Shown: positions 1 through 12,600 of the stretch, one piece after another
Layout: every line of letters starts with the position of its first letter
Numbering within the stretch: position 1 is the stretch's first letter
From: Bryopsis sp. KO-2023
Lineage: Eukaryota; Chlorophyta; Ulvophyceae; Bryopsidales; Bryopsidaceae
DNA length: 64,000 nt
Direction of reading: 5' to 3'
Assembly: GCA_030272585.1 (NCBI GenBank)
Contig: BSYQ01000006.1
Coordinates: 1,203,001-1,267,000, forward strand
Translations under genes and position numbers: made by a program
Notes under the pieces: generated by a model
Told to the model about the DNA's origin: nothing
Seen by the model: the letters and a program-made list of their open reading frames with translations, nothing else
The model's database searches: none

Positions 1-3000
1 TTCATTGTGAACAAAACTGGAATCGACAATGGCAGTTTCGGGTATCTCCCCCAGAAGAATTGCCCCTCCAAATGTGGTGCTTTTTTCAGTGTCCTGTCCA
101 ACAAAAGGGAAAGAAAGACCTGAGAAGGGAAAACTGTATCTTCTCACATTTTATTTTTATTTTAAATATTTGCACGGTTCGAACAACTTGAAACCATAGG
201 GAAAAATTCCCGAATTTTCTCAGGCAAACTTTGTACAAACAAGCCCATCACCATTTTGGACAGAATTGGACCAAGCGCCAAGATTCAGTTTGAGAAAGCC
301 CCCCCGCAAATTGGTACAGATTCTCAAACTGCTGGAACCTGGGCAATGAAACAGACCACCATTCGGTGAAATATTGTCTTTGCGGAGGAAGCATACCTCA
401 GAACTGTTGTTGTCCTCGCTCTTCACCACCTTATTTCCAGAAAAAGAACAGTGGGCTATTTCAAGGCCAGAAATTCGGAAGCCATACGCAGCGCCACCAG
501 AACTAAAGGCATTATTCTTTGTGAAGTTCGAGCCCTTGATGGATGCTCGCAAAACAGCTCCAACAAGGTAAAGGGCACCTCCAAATGTTCCCCTTGGATC
601 ACCAACAGCTGAATTCCCATCGAATGTGCAGCCAGTGATCTTTACATCAGATCCAGTGACCGTCTGCAGCAAATAAACACACTGCTCGTACGGCAGCAAA
701 AAACCAGTGTATTCCTACCATGCACTTTCTCATATGGTTTTCCTTCTTGATTTCGCGGGATATTTTTTGTTCTTGAGGGCAACAATAAACTGTATGGATC
801 CTGTGCGGAAGAAAAAACTGCCAAATCAAGAATACCAAACAAGCGACAGCTGTTGCAGTGTAGTGAATTTCTTCCTGCCATGCACCCTGTTTCCAATTGC
901 CAATCTAAAAGTGAATCCCACCTTTGCATCGATGGCAAGGGCCCCGCCAGAAGATTGTGCTTGGTTGTCAGTGAAAGAGGACTTCTTCATCAAAATTTCA
1001 GGTATGTCAAAAAGTTGTAGGGCACCCCCAAAGAATACACCTTCCTCCTATGAAAAAAAAAAACTGGGATGAAATTCATGAGTGAACGCACCTTAACCAC
1101 TGGTCATCCAAAAATTGTGTACATGCTTAGAAGGACCTCTAAGATTTGACAGGAGGGTTTGGGGCATCCAATGGGTTTTAATAATTTTAGGACAGGGTTT
1201 TGACAGCAGGTGGTTTTTTTCCTCATCAAAACGAGAAAGTGGGCGGATCACGTTAGTCATTGGGGGATCATGTTGCTTGTTCTAGGTGATGAACAAAGGT
1301 CAAAAAAATTTCATCTGCAGAATAGGTTGTAGTGTAGATTCAGGCATGATTAAAGCAAAAGCCAGGCAGAGTTGTCAACAAATTCGGCAGGTGTGCATTA
1401 CCGCTTTTTGTCCCATTGCTTTGTTCCTGTTGAATTTTGATCCAGAGATTTTGACACTTCTGAGGAAAGAGCCAAAGATCGCCCCCCCTCCTCCTGCCTT
1501 CCCTCCACTCCCCGCCACATTGTTTGAAAATGTGACATTGTCGAGCGTGATGGACGTTCCATTACCAAAAAGTGACATTGCACCCCCAAAGTAGGCATCG
1601 CTGAAACTATTCCCTTCAGCTGAGTTTCTTTCGAAAGTCGTTCCCCTGACTTCAAGGTTTGTGGGACCTGATTCCAATGCCTGGACTCATGCAAATAAAC
1701 AGGAAAATCCAAAAAACACATGACTAGTGAGGAGATGCAAACATTTGTATATAACGAGAAAGAATTTGTCCAACACTGAATTCAATGATACGAGAAGAAT
1801 TTGCTGTTCGTTTAACTAGATACTTTCCTACTGATTTCCTTTCTTTGGTGGAGTATTTGAGGGAAACTATGAAGAGTTTCATTTTGCACAGCCAATCGTT
1901 ATTGGAAAGACTGCCCAACCAAGGAACAGTCAACTGTTTGAGAACACTGTCAAGCTTTTTTTTTTCTTTCTAGGAATAGCAATGTTAAATCTCACCTCCA
2001 CATAAAGAGCCCCGCCATTGTTTGCCTGGTTTTGGGTGAACTTGGATTCCACAATCGAGATCTCAGCAATGCCAAAAAAATTCACTGCCCCTCCTCGTAT
2101 GAGCACCGATTTGTTCCCATTTTCCACGGCAACACCCTGTGAAAATAGCACAGAAGATTAAGAACCCCTCATTGAAATTGGATTATTCATCATTGCACTC
2201 TGAAACTGGAATAAGCTATTGTCTCCTTGCAGATATTGAATGTGGCACAAAACATGTGAAAACATGTGTTGCAGGCCTAAAAACCTACAGATCCTTTTTC
2301 AGGGTTTCAATAATCCTCTTCCAAAAATTCGCTTTGCTCACCTCGTTCACTGTGTGTGGATCAAAGTTCCCCACTTGGTTTCTAACAAATTCTGACCTCG
2401 AGATTTTTATCTTTTTTGATCGAGCCACAATCAGAGCACCTCCAGCGACTCCAGCTTTGTTTTTAACAAAAGTGCAATCCTTCAATGTGGCCTCTGTTCC
2501 ATTATTAAACATTGCAATAGCACCTCCCAATGGGTGGAAACCCTGAAAACTACCTCTTGCATGATTTTTTCTTAGAACACATCTCTTCACCTCCAGGCTC
2601 GTCAGATTGGGCAGAGAACTCTGAGAACAAGAGAAAAAAAAATTGCTAGTCGAGGTATATGGTTACTGTGTGTATATTATGATATAGTAATATTGAGGTT
2701 ATTCTTTGACGTTCTTTGAAAAAATCCAAAACCATCTGCTCCGGAGTACAACCAAACAATATCAAAACCAATCTTACCATCATGAAAATTGCACCGCCCT
2801 GAAAGGAATGATTCTCAATGAAACTACTATCTTGCACAGAAACTTTGGTTCCATTCAATGCCGTAATTGCACCTCCCACATTGACTGCTGAATTGTTCAC
2901 AAATGTCGTAGCCAGAATTTTTGCATTCAATTTCGGTCCGAGGAAAGCTATCCCCCCTCCTGCCCTCCAATTGGAGTCATTTTTGTACTCGCCATAAACT

Positions 3001-4180
3001 CGATTTCCAACAAACTCCACATCCCTCATCTTCACTTCAGAAGCCTTCTCACCCTAAAATAAAGCCACACTCAAAATTATATCAATGCACTTCATACAAG
3101 CCAAAGACGTGCCCCCAAATAATATGCTGGATGCATCCATGACCCTTTTTTTGTTCATCCACTCACTCACCGTAACAAAGATTGCTCCTCCATCGTCAAA
3201 GGCCAGGTTTTCAAGGAAGCGAGAGTCGGACAAATTGAGATCAGAGTTTTGTATATGAACAGCCCCGCCTTGCTCAGTAGCATGGTTGCTTTCAAAAAAA
3301 GAGTCTATGATGACTATAGATCCCGCTTTCGCAACAGAAATAGCACCTCCATACACCCCCTCGTTGTCTTTTGCTGTGATATTCTCCATCTGAATTGTGG
3401 AACCAATCGCGGAAACACATGCAGGTCCCATGGTATTTGCATTTTTTTCGAATACTATATCCTTCAAAGTCACATTTTCAGATTTTTTTACATGCAACAG
3501 CCCTGATCTACTGCTTATATTGCACCCGACAAAGGAAAATCCAGCAAGCAACACATCATTGGCCCTGGAAGGAAAACAACAAAACCACACAATGTGATTT
3601 CTTTTTTTTTTTGGAAGGACATGTTGGTGAAAACTCATCAGCCAGATGTCCTTTAATCAGCATTGAGAAAGCAGATGTCAACCCCATGAGCAAACATGAC
3701 TGTGTAAGTGTGATGTTATCGCGAATTGACAGTTTTCGACCTTATGTCAACGGCTGGCTGCGTTTCGTCATCCAGACATGGAATTGTCGTCCGCGACCCT
3801 TTGATCGAAACTGCGCTCTTAATCTTCAGGGTATCATTAAGCTTCATTTCCGTGAGATCGAATTTGACCTCTGCCTTCTCAGGCAAACAGTCCAAAACCT
3901 GCTGAATGCCACCTTGGACGCCAGCAAGCGTGTCGACATCAAGCAGTATAGAACCCGTGGAACTCGATAGTTTTCGTACAACCTTGCACCCTGGAGCGGG
4001 ACCACCTAAACCGTTAGTGCTTCGGGCTTAATCTACAAAGCTTTCTTCCGGACTCCAGTGCTAACCCAGACGACCCGACTAGAGTCGCAAAAAGCTGTTG
4101 TCACCAGTTTCTTCTTGGGCGTTGGCGCCTGGGCTGATAGCGGCGGCCAGCAGCACCGCCAACAAAAATCCACTCCACAT
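1..4180 (-). CDS. Pmp-like beta-helix surface protein, paralogue 1 (3' end beyond the left edge)
   Basis: Likely a secreted or membrane-anchored surface protein. The start ATG at 4180 opens a clear signal peptide (MWSGFLLAVLLAAAISPGANA). Exons deduced from GT-AG sites and phase: 4180-4105, 4005-3741, 3564-3171, 3053-2778, 2620-2342, 2136-1996, 1680-1402, 1047-922, 663-397, and one starting at 119 that runs off the left edge. Exons from the third onward carry repeated GGA(I/L/V) and FxxN motifs, as in chlamydial-type polymorphic membrane protein (Pmp) repeats that form right-handed beta-helices. Order and exon lengths match the paralogue at 9646-20039; exons 4 and 5 are 276 and 279 nt in both. 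By analogy the missing 3' part should encode a Cys-rich region and membrane spans. Ligand and function are unknown. The family call is firm; single splice sites are predictions. Confidence 0.8.
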
Positions 4181-4711
4181 TGGACTCGAAAAGCCGCGAG
4201 TGCGCACGTTGGCTGGCCATGGCGAACCCTTTTGACCGCGAAGTCAGTCATTCCAAACTGCAGTCTGAGGTCCTCCGCCTCCGAAAACTGACAAACTCCT
4301 CAATTGGGTCGTGTGCAGAGCTGAGCTGCGGTGTGTCCCACCGCCGAAGAGAGTGGTTGTACGAATCACGTTATGATTTACTCAGCAGAGATTATCATCC
4401 CCCGGTCCTGGTGAACGCGCGCCGGTCTGCCCCGCTGGCGAGTCATCTGACCTTTTGAAAAAAAGAGGGTCCAGATCAGTCTATTTTTTGTGGCCCAATG
4501 TGGCCACAGCAAATAATTAGAATGACAAATTTTGTGGAACATCCACTCAAAGCTTGTAAGGCCTAGGGCCACATCCAAGAAATCAACCGACATTCCACAA
4601 GAATCAAAACCAAGCCTTATAATTCGTATTTGTGAACTTGTGGCCACATTTTAGTTTTTACGGACAAATTGGGGTCACAACAAAATGAAATGGCCAAATT
4701 TAGGGCCACTT
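4181..4711. other. 5' flank of Pmp paralogue 1, no gene seen
   Basis: Upstream of the minus-strand start codon at 4180. No convincing coding potential or RNA gene on either strand; it should contain the promoter of the Pmp-like gene. It ends where the inverted-repeat element begins. Confidence 0.4.
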
Positions 4712-6382
4712 TGCACTGTATCCGCGTCAAACGACTGATTTTTGTCGGTCATGGCTAACGTCGTACACAGCCACACTCCGATTCCCAGACCGCCATTCTG
4801 AAAAAAAAATCACACTTCTCCTGCAAGTTGAACTGCCTCGCCTCATCGGACCATCAGTGTCACTTTCCAAAGGGGCGAGGACACGACAGAAGACAGAAGA
4901 CAGAAGTTCCTGCGTCGCGCGCAACAGTACGGAGACGACCTTTTTCCCGTAAGCATGTTGTTTTCAATTTGCTTTAATCTGCAACAAACAGAGACAACAA
5001 GATGTGCACTCTGTTTGGAGTTTTTTTTGTTGTTCGGTGGTAGGGTTGGTTCTAGGTAATTAATCTTGCATAAACCATCTGCCAGCCTGCCCAGAGGCCA
5101 GGGTCCATACTGGGTGACAAACACATGGTTCGACTCCATGCTGGCTTATATATCAAACAACAAGTAGGTCAACTCAACTGCACAGAGGCCCCAGGCCACT
5201 CAGGGGGTGGAACCATGCATCTGTTTGGATTTGGGTGAAAGACTTGGGAGGCTTATCAAAAGATGAGGGACTGCACTCGCTCTAGAAGATCCAACTTTTC
5301 TTTTTTTTTGGAGGAGACATTCACTCTTGAAGAGTGGAAATAAGAATTTGATATATGGATACGGTTGATTGCATGATCGACTGTTTCTGGTATGCTGACA
5401 CTGTTTTTTTTATTGTTCTATTGCCCAGTGATTTTATGCTGCCAGAAGTGAAGGACATTCACTTCACCGCATTTTGGTTGGTGGCTGAACCTCTGAGTTC
5501 CCGAAGAATAACGGGATAGAAAATGTTGCTGAAATTGTGCCTTTCATGGATGGAGATGACAGAAGCCATAATGGCTACATCCCAGAAATACAAATTGACC
5601 AGAAAAAGAAGAGAAGTCCCCAAGTTTTGGGAACACTTACTGCTACAGTTTGATAACAAATCTGTAATTTGCGGCTCCCATCCATCTCTGCTTGCAGCCA
5701 GTCCTTTTCACGTGATTAAATTTAGGAACACAACAAGAAAGAAAACATCCTAAATATTTCCAATAAAAAATAATCAGAATTCATCCCTCCCAGCTCCAGC
5801 TTGGATCCCCCCCCCCAAAAAAAAATAAATAAATAAATAAAATAAATAAAATAATAGTAATATATGATAGAAAATAAGATCAGAATTGAATTGGAGAGAA
5901 CTTTGAAGAGCATAATTTTTCTCCCAGATTAAGAAGAGAAAAAAGGGAAAGGGGGGGGGTCTCTCGATGAAACTGGCAGCCATTTACTGAGAAAAGGGTT
6001 TAAAAATACAGAATTGAAAAAATATCTTCTCCATACCACGAGATACTTTCGGAAAATGTAAAATAGAAAACAAATGGCGAAAAGAAAAAATGACACAGAA
6101 AAATTGATAGTTAGGATCCTTTACTTTCCCTTTTTTTTTTTTTTGGAATTATGTTTATCCGTTTCTTTTCGAAAACAACGCACCCATTGTCATCAAAACT
6201 TTTTGCCTTGGCTCCGCAGCACCATCATCATTACCTTCAAATAATTAATTCAAAACTTTTTTTCCTTTGCAGGAGAAGTGTGATTTTTTTTTCAGAATGG
6301 CGGTCTGGGAATCGGAGTGTGGCTGTGTACGACGTTAGCCATGACCGACAAAAATCAGTCGTTTGACGTGGATACAATGGTG
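4712..6382. mobile_element. TIR-bounded element, about 1.7 kb, non-autonomous
   Basis: About 115 bp at 4712-4826 reappears almost perfectly, inverted, at 6266-6382. The left end starts CACTGTATCCGCGTCAAACG and the right end closes with its near complement (GGATACAATG). Similarity stops abruptly on both sides, as expected of terminal inverted repeats. The interior of about 1.4 kb is AT-rich with homopolymers and has no ORF resembling a transposase. I see no clear target-site duplication, so the superfamily cannot be assigned. A foldback structure from a local inverted duplication is the main alternative. Confidence 0.5.
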
Positions 6383-7299
6383 GTTCGCAGCGAATGAAAT
6401 TCTCGAGTGGTGTGCCCAGGTCCGCACTGATGTAACAAAATAAGATCGAACGATGAACCTTACACCAATGTGTTCGAGTACAGGGTTCACTGCCAGTCTT
6501 TCCGAAGTATTCTGTAACTTCCTGGATCACACCACCTGTGCTAGTTCCCACTGTTTTGTTGTGGAGTTAATTTCTTGGAGATTGAGCAAGGTCGCTTCTC
6601 CAATATTGATCGCAATGATCATATTTGCCCGGGATGCCACCTTGCAGTTGAGGATGAGATACAATTTATATATGATTGTTGTGGTTATTCGGATATTCGT
6701 CGACACTACTCCTGGGTCTTTTGATATACGTCTCCGAAAGCTCTTTTTTCCAAGATCTCTACTAGGCTTTTGGCTTCTATTTTGTTTTCAATGTATAAAC
6801 GTCGGCAGCTTGATAATTATTTTTTTCTTTGGAACGGTGGGATTTTCTCAATCCAAGGAGCTTTCTTTTGGGTGGGCTTTTTTGTTGTTCTGACCTTGTA
6901 TTACTATGGCATTATGGGGGGTGATGGCCTCTTTTTGCTGTAATTTATTGATTCAAGAAGAAAAACTCATGCCACGCATCCATGCTGTCTGTTGAACGAC
7001 AATTTTACTAATTTTACTGCTGTTGATTTGGAGGCAATTGGTAGTTTCTGTGTTTACGGTGACCGTTGGCTGGGTGGGCTCCGCCTGCTGAGGATTTGGA
7101 TTTGGATTTCGCACTCGAAATCCCCCTTCCTTGATCAAAACGCGTGACAAATGACGGACACAGGATTTATAAATGCGATTTGTATCTTCATGCGGTGGGC
7201 CGTTTGAGTAAGATTTGTTAAATCGTGCGCAATTCGTGTTATTTAGTGACTCTGCTTGCGACGTCCAACCTCACGCTTGTTTCTGTTTTTCTGTCGGCG
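6383..7299. other. Intergenic, no supported gene
   Basis: Short ORFs occur on both strands (for example minus 6600-6450 and 7150-6953), but none has splice context, recognisable motifs or a paralogue in the window. I see nothing I can name here. Confidence 0.35.
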
Positions 7300-7367
7300 C
7301 TTGGGGACTTTTTTTCTGAAAGTATACGGAAAGGTTTCCTTCGAGCTTCGCCACCAATCTCGTTCCG

Positions 7368-7811
7368 ATGGACTGGGTCGACGAAGCGATCGAACTCCTC
7401 GTGGAGAGCTTGTGCACTCGCTTGGAGAATTTGCGCACGATGTTCAGGAGCCGCCAAAACCAGTCGCTCAGTGATATGACGAACCTCGCTGTAAGTGCAC
7501 AGTCTCGCCTAAGCTTCTCTCGCTCTTTTTTCCGGTTGATCCCTGTCTAACGTTTGTTTAATTTATTTTCGATCGTCAAGCACCAAATCGACCGCATCAC
7601 GCGCGTATTGGGCCGCGTCGAGGAAGAGCGTTTGAGGGCTCAGGAGGACGGACAGCAGAGAAGAAGAGACGAGAATATGGAGGAGGTTGCTCCACGCAGA
7701 GGTGTCGTGCGCCGTAGAGCAGAGTTGGAACAGGATGCCGAGCAAGGCATAGAAGTGGAATACGAGCGCTTCAGAAAAAGAATAAGACGATCGTTGAAAA
7801 AGATGCGTTAG
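7368..7811 (+). CDS. Two-exon small charged protein of unknown function, copy 1
   Basis: Exon 1 is 7368-7490 and ends at a GTAAGTG donor; exon 2 is 7581-7811 after a GATCGTCAAG acceptor. The joined frame encodes 117 residues. The first exon begins MDWVDEAIELLVESL and looks amphipathic and helical. The second is rich in Arg and Glu and ends in a basic stretch (RFRKRIRRSLKKMR), so a coiled coil or nucleic-acid contact is possible. I recognise no family. Support for a real gene comes from the paralogue at 42444-42877, which keeps the start, the intron position and phase, the donor and the C-terminal motif while differing at many residues. No signal peptide or membrane span is visible. Confidence 0.65.
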
Positions 7812-8479
7812 GAAGAGCCAAGGAAGCAGAAAACGTCTCGGGTGCTCTCGCTTTCCACCCAAAGAAGGACAACAAACCAAGGAGGGGGAAATTTCATGTC
7901 CCTGTTGTGGACAGCTAAACAGGGAGCTTGCTGCATCAAGCTCTCTGTAATGTGGTGGAGTGGATTGCTCTTTCGAGAGTGGAAGGGATGGAGGGATGAA
8001 TTCCAAACAGGTTTTCTCGAATTCTTCAATGGTGGCTGCTCCTTTCATTGAAGAAAACCACTGGTGCTGGTGGTCAGCCAGTCTCAAATTGCCAGGGATC
8101 AGTTTAGTTGCTTTTCTCAAGTGCCATGCAGTTTTTGCATTGTTGCACAGCCAAGCAGCTTGCTGGTGCTGACGGTGCGAATTCTAAGGGCTTCTTTTTT
8201 CTTTCATGGAGGGGAGGGGGGGAATGAAAACTGAATGCCTGATTTTGCTTAGGGCATGTTTAGAAAGAAAAAACAAATGTTCAGAAAAAAATGTGGATGG
8301 ATGGATGGTGGAAAAAACTTGAGTGATGCTGGAACTGCAGGTTCAAAACAGATTGAGGTGTTTTTGTGGTGTTCATCATTTTAAAAAGTATTTTCAAGTG
8401 CTGATCTGCATGTGATTCTAAGTATATATTATCCCATTCCATGACTCTACAGAAATTTTAGGGTTCAACAATGTTGGAA

Positions 8480-8975
8480 ATATGTTCAAATATTGGTTGG
8501 AGCATCAAATCCAACAATAAGTTCTGCAATACCAAACAGAAGCCACCAACAACACAAACTGCAACATTGATCAAGTGGAAACCAGTAGCTCTTTTTCCAG
8601 TTCAATCCATAACGGCACCCTACTCAACTCGCTTCAACTCAGAAGTCACTGCTTCAATTGGCACCCCAATGTAACAATCGAAGATATTTTCCCTTGGTTC
8701 TCACTTATATACAGATAAGTGATTTAAGGCTTAATCATCGCTGTACTACCGTCAAGACGCAACAAACCTCATCCAAATATTTCAGCACCCTCCACCCTCC
8801 AACCTCAGCCCTGCCTGTCCAAATAGATTGCTGCGCTCCTCCCGAGCCACCTACAGGTCCGATCATCTTGGAAAAAGGGGGGAGTTTTCTGGGGTGTTTT
8901 CTGGAGGCACCGGACCCGATTCAATCACTAACACTTTCCCAACAGGAAGCATCCGTCAGGAAATTCCAACTTACA
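8480..8975 (-). pseudogene. Decayed 3' fragment of an O-methyltransferase gene
   Basis: Read on the minus strand, 8970-8732 matches the last exon of the intact methyltransferase at 40173-41421, from the GGGAAAGTGTT region to just past the stop. Homology continues into the 3' flank (down to about 8480, matching 41470-41700). An internal deletion of roughly 50 bases and several small indels destroy the frame, and the upstream exon with the SAM-binding part is absent. It belongs to the inverted duplication and cannot encode an enzyme. Confidence 0.75.
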
Positions 8976-9117
8976 ACGATCCTTGAGGTTCATTTGCTGT
9001 GGGTAATAGTTAAGAATCAAGGATTGCCAGTGAATCAATCATGAACTTTCGTTTTGCTCTTCGATTAAAATGCAACCTCATAATACAAGCCCCAATTCAC
9101 AAAAAGTTACCAAATAA

Positions 9118-9260
9118 CAGTTCATTAAAAATGATCCAAAATCCGCTTTGCGCGGTAAAACTGTTGGAACAGAGTTGCAATTAGACAGTTCATAAAAAAT
9201 AACCAAAATCCTCTTTGCGCGGTAAAACTGTTGAAAAGGGTCGGAATTAAGCAGTTCACA
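9118..9260 (+). repeat. Tandem repeat, 66-68 bp unit, about 2.1 copies
   Basis: Units at 9118-9185 and 9186-9251 each begin CAGTTCAT and share CTTTGCGCGGTAAAACTGTT. A third partial copy starts at 9252 and a degenerate one (CAATTCACAAAAAGTTACC) precedes the array at about 9093. It lies in the 3' flank of Pmp paralogue 2. Confidence 0.75.
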
Positions 9261-9645
9261 ATGATAGAACTGATTCATGTAATGGTGATGAATCATTCAT
9301 CACCAACAGGAAAAAACCCATGGACACCCTTGATGCCCAGAATTATGAAAAATAAAAATCTTATATCCTATGTGAAATATAAGATCCCCTCCCTACCCAT
9401 AATATACAAATGCAAGAAAAAGTGTGAAAAAACGTGTGAATGTCCAGAGATGGCCCCAAACCTTGTTGGAAAACGCAGCTTCCCCCCCAAAAAAAACCTT
9501 TCACCACCCTGAACCTCACTTTTTCTGATCTGCAGCCACATGTTTGCAAACGAATCACCCAAAAATGCACAAAAGGAAAAGAAAAATTCATCTTCGATGG
9601 AAAAAACCCCCACCTCAATGCTCAAGAATAGCATACATGTTTTTT

Positions 9646-12600
9646 TCAAGCTTCTCCAATGACCTTGGTGATCACCCGCACGATCCAATGAGGAAACCAA
9701 GTCAACTTTTCTTTCATTTTTCCTGTCAGTTTGGCGGCGACAATCTCTAGCGCAATTTCCACCAGTTTCAACGTGCGCACATTTTCCGGAGTCGACGGCC
9801 GATATTTGCGCACCCATCTGTCCACCTCACCCACCCCGCCAATCAAAAACTCCGCCAACATGTACGGAACGTAAAGCCCCACCCCCACCATGAAGACGAC
9901 CGACATACCAACGTTCATATCATTCGTCACTGCGGCGCTGTTCGCCATGTTCCCGATCACAAAGGCGAGACTCGATAAGATGAGGGAAGCCAACTCCATC
10001 CTGTTCACAGTCGCGTTTGCGAATGGTTGGACCTGCACTTGCACGATCGTCGACGCAAACATAACGAGCAGCGCCATGTCGCCTTGCAGATCCTCTCCAA
10101 TAGGACGTGCAAACACAACGATGGCGGCAAGGAAGGCTTTTCTGGCAAGAATGACCACCTCCCAAGCCACTGCCTCCTCCTTATACGATCGATAAAAGAA
10201 ACCATACTGTTCGGCGATTTTCGGGTCGCTGAGATTCTTCTTGTTCCGCGTAAGAACGAAAGTAATCCACCCAGGAAATCCAAAGGAGATCAGCGCCAAG
10301 AGAGGGACGCCCGCAAACGCCACCAAGTAACCATGCGCTCCTCGATAGCACACCACACTCGTATCGACCGCCCAGAACAACCCATGCAATGGCTCAGCTC
10401 GCACGCAATAGAAAATTTGCACCAGCACCCTCGTAACGCTGCCCAGCGAAACGCACACACTCACTTTCACTCCCAGTTTTGCAAACTCATCCTATTTTGG
10501 CAGGAACATATTTCCATGTATTGTTTTCAAAAACACACACCTGAATTTTGAGAGGACACAGGTGTCAGAAAATAAAGGCGTATGTAAGGCTATGTTTGCA
10601 CCCTGCACCAATCGATATTGGAAAGTTCTTTTAATATTTCTTCTTGAGTGCTTTCAATAGTTAAAAAAGAAGAAAGAAAAAAAGACGACATAACAAAAAA
10701 TACTCCTGCCTTGTTTAGATTTCATTAGTTAAAACACACCCTTCTTAATAAATCCTCAAATTCCAAGAAAGACTCGTTTCTGAGTTCGTCAAAAGTGCTT
10801 GGTTCATTATGTTTTTATACATATGTAAAATCAATCAAGAGAGCCTCTGCCTTTCCCTACCCTATGTAGGCTGCACTGAGAACAGCCAACAGAGCAGTGA
10901 TGGAGTGAAACTTGATGTACTCAAATGGATTATTCTTTTTGCGAGAAGATTTCAGGTACAGCATGGAATAGGCAGCCCACACTACCCCAGGCAAGAAAAC
11001 GAGCAGAATAGTGGTTTTGATGGAGCGCGGCAAAGCGCTTGTGTCAAACGCACACTCAGTCGCAAAGAAACTGTTGTTATCCGCCACACCCGAGACCAGA
11101 CCTGTACATCAATCATTCACCATCGTTTGATTGCTGAGCTCGCATCACATTCTTTTTAGAACAAACAAACAAACATCAAACATCAAATTACCAAATTATC
11201 AAATTATTATCTCTTAGAACACATAACCAACGTGAGCCTCTCATAGCTTTCAGCTATTTCCCAAGCGAGCAATATATTGCTATATAGCTATGTAGCTTTC
11301 TTGGAAACGACAGTGCACGATGATGATTAGTGAAAGCTGGTCGATAGCACAAGGAACGCTCTTACCGAAACTGGTGAGCACTGCTAGCATTCCCTTGGTC
11401 CAGTTAGCATTGATGGCGGCCGCCGATCCAGTGACTTGGAGAAAATTGACCAGAACCTGCACCAGCCCACATCACACAGTTATCAACCAAAGAAAACATC
11501 ATGGTTAGCGCAGGTTTATGAAACTGCAAATTTTTTTCCACCTTGAAGACATCAGCTGCGCGCTTTTCGCTTTCAGCAACGCTGGCGACGTTCGATTGCT
11601 CTGGTACTGTTTCCGGTACAGTTTCCGGTACGGTATTCTCCACTGGTGCTCGTCCAGTCACGAATGCCTGTACATTGAACCCACGTCGTGGCGGCGGTTG
11701 TGTTTGTGGGGGGACGGGAGGCACATCACCTGCTGCATCTCTGAGATCTCTTGCAAACCTTTTTGCACCGTCCATAAACATACACGACAAAATCGCCATG
11801 GCCAGGACCACCATGCCCAGGAAAACAACCGTTGGCATCTGTCCTTCACACTTCACACATTCCTGAGATCCAATTTTCCCATGTGAAGACTGGCAGCTCC
11901 CGCACAACACATGCATGTAGCCCTGAAATACACACGATCAGTGATAACATATGACCTCTTCAAAGATGTGTACGTTGAACAATTCTAAAAACATACTCTA
12001 AAGAGTGACAAACAGACCATTGCATCGCATTTTTCATTGCACCTGATACCTGTTCACATTGGGGGTAGGAATCAGTGAAGTGGAGCACCCCCCCTTTCGT
12101 CAATTTCTTGCTGGCTTCCTCCAAAGCACCAGTTCTGTTTGTGTAGGTGCATCCTTCCTTGGTCATGCAGGGATGAATCTCAGTTGCTCTGGTGTTTGCA
12201 TGCCAAAAGCCTTCCAATGGCACCACAATCGCCCCCGAACATTTGGCTCTTTCAAGAGGACAAAGACGGCACTCAGCATCAGTGGGGTCGAAACTGAAAA
12301 AGTCTTCCCCACAAACATCACATCGCTTTCCATTCTGTCTGGGTACCTCCCCAGCCACACACCCTCGGATCACCACCATCATGTGCCCCACTAAGGCATC
12401 GTTGGCTGTTTCCTGTGGAGTTGATTCAAAGCTCACATTGTATGTGCCAGGCAAAGCTCTGAGAATGACCCCGTTTGCAATGAAAGATCCATTCATGAGG
12501 ACCCCACCACTGGTGATAGGGTTTCCATACAGCTCCACTTCTGGTGCCGTAGATAGAACCCTCAGAGTGACGTTTTCGGGGGCAATTTGTCCAAAGGCAT

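Larger units (their letters stand above)
7300..8975 (+). repeat. Inverted segmental duplication, copy 1 (partner 41185-42940)
   Basis: This segment matches the reverse complement of 41185-42940 in the same internal order: a two-exon small gene, a non-coding stretch, then the 3' end of an O-methyltransferase pointing towards it. Shared landmarks outside the coding parts include the string just before the ATG (CTTCGCCA in both) and, downstream, ACCAAGGAGGGGGA followed by TTCATGTC. The copies have clearly diverged. The methyltransferase is intact only in the partner, so this is probably the derived copy. Confidence 0.7.

Noticed and set aside
5081..5145. tRNA-like fold (CATGG TTCGACT CCATG arm, GCCAG/CTGGC ends)
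   Set aside because: Only 65 nt, no proper D-arm or anticodon arm and only five acceptor pairs. It lies inside the TIR element; a SINE-like relic is possible but unsupported.
7368..7550. Unspliced 60-residue reading of exon 1
   Set aside because: It runs through a GTAAGT donor; the paralogue supports splicing at the same position.
9118..9260. CRISPR-like array
   Set aside because: Two adjacent 66-68 bp units without spacers in a eukaryotic setting; a simple tandem repeat.
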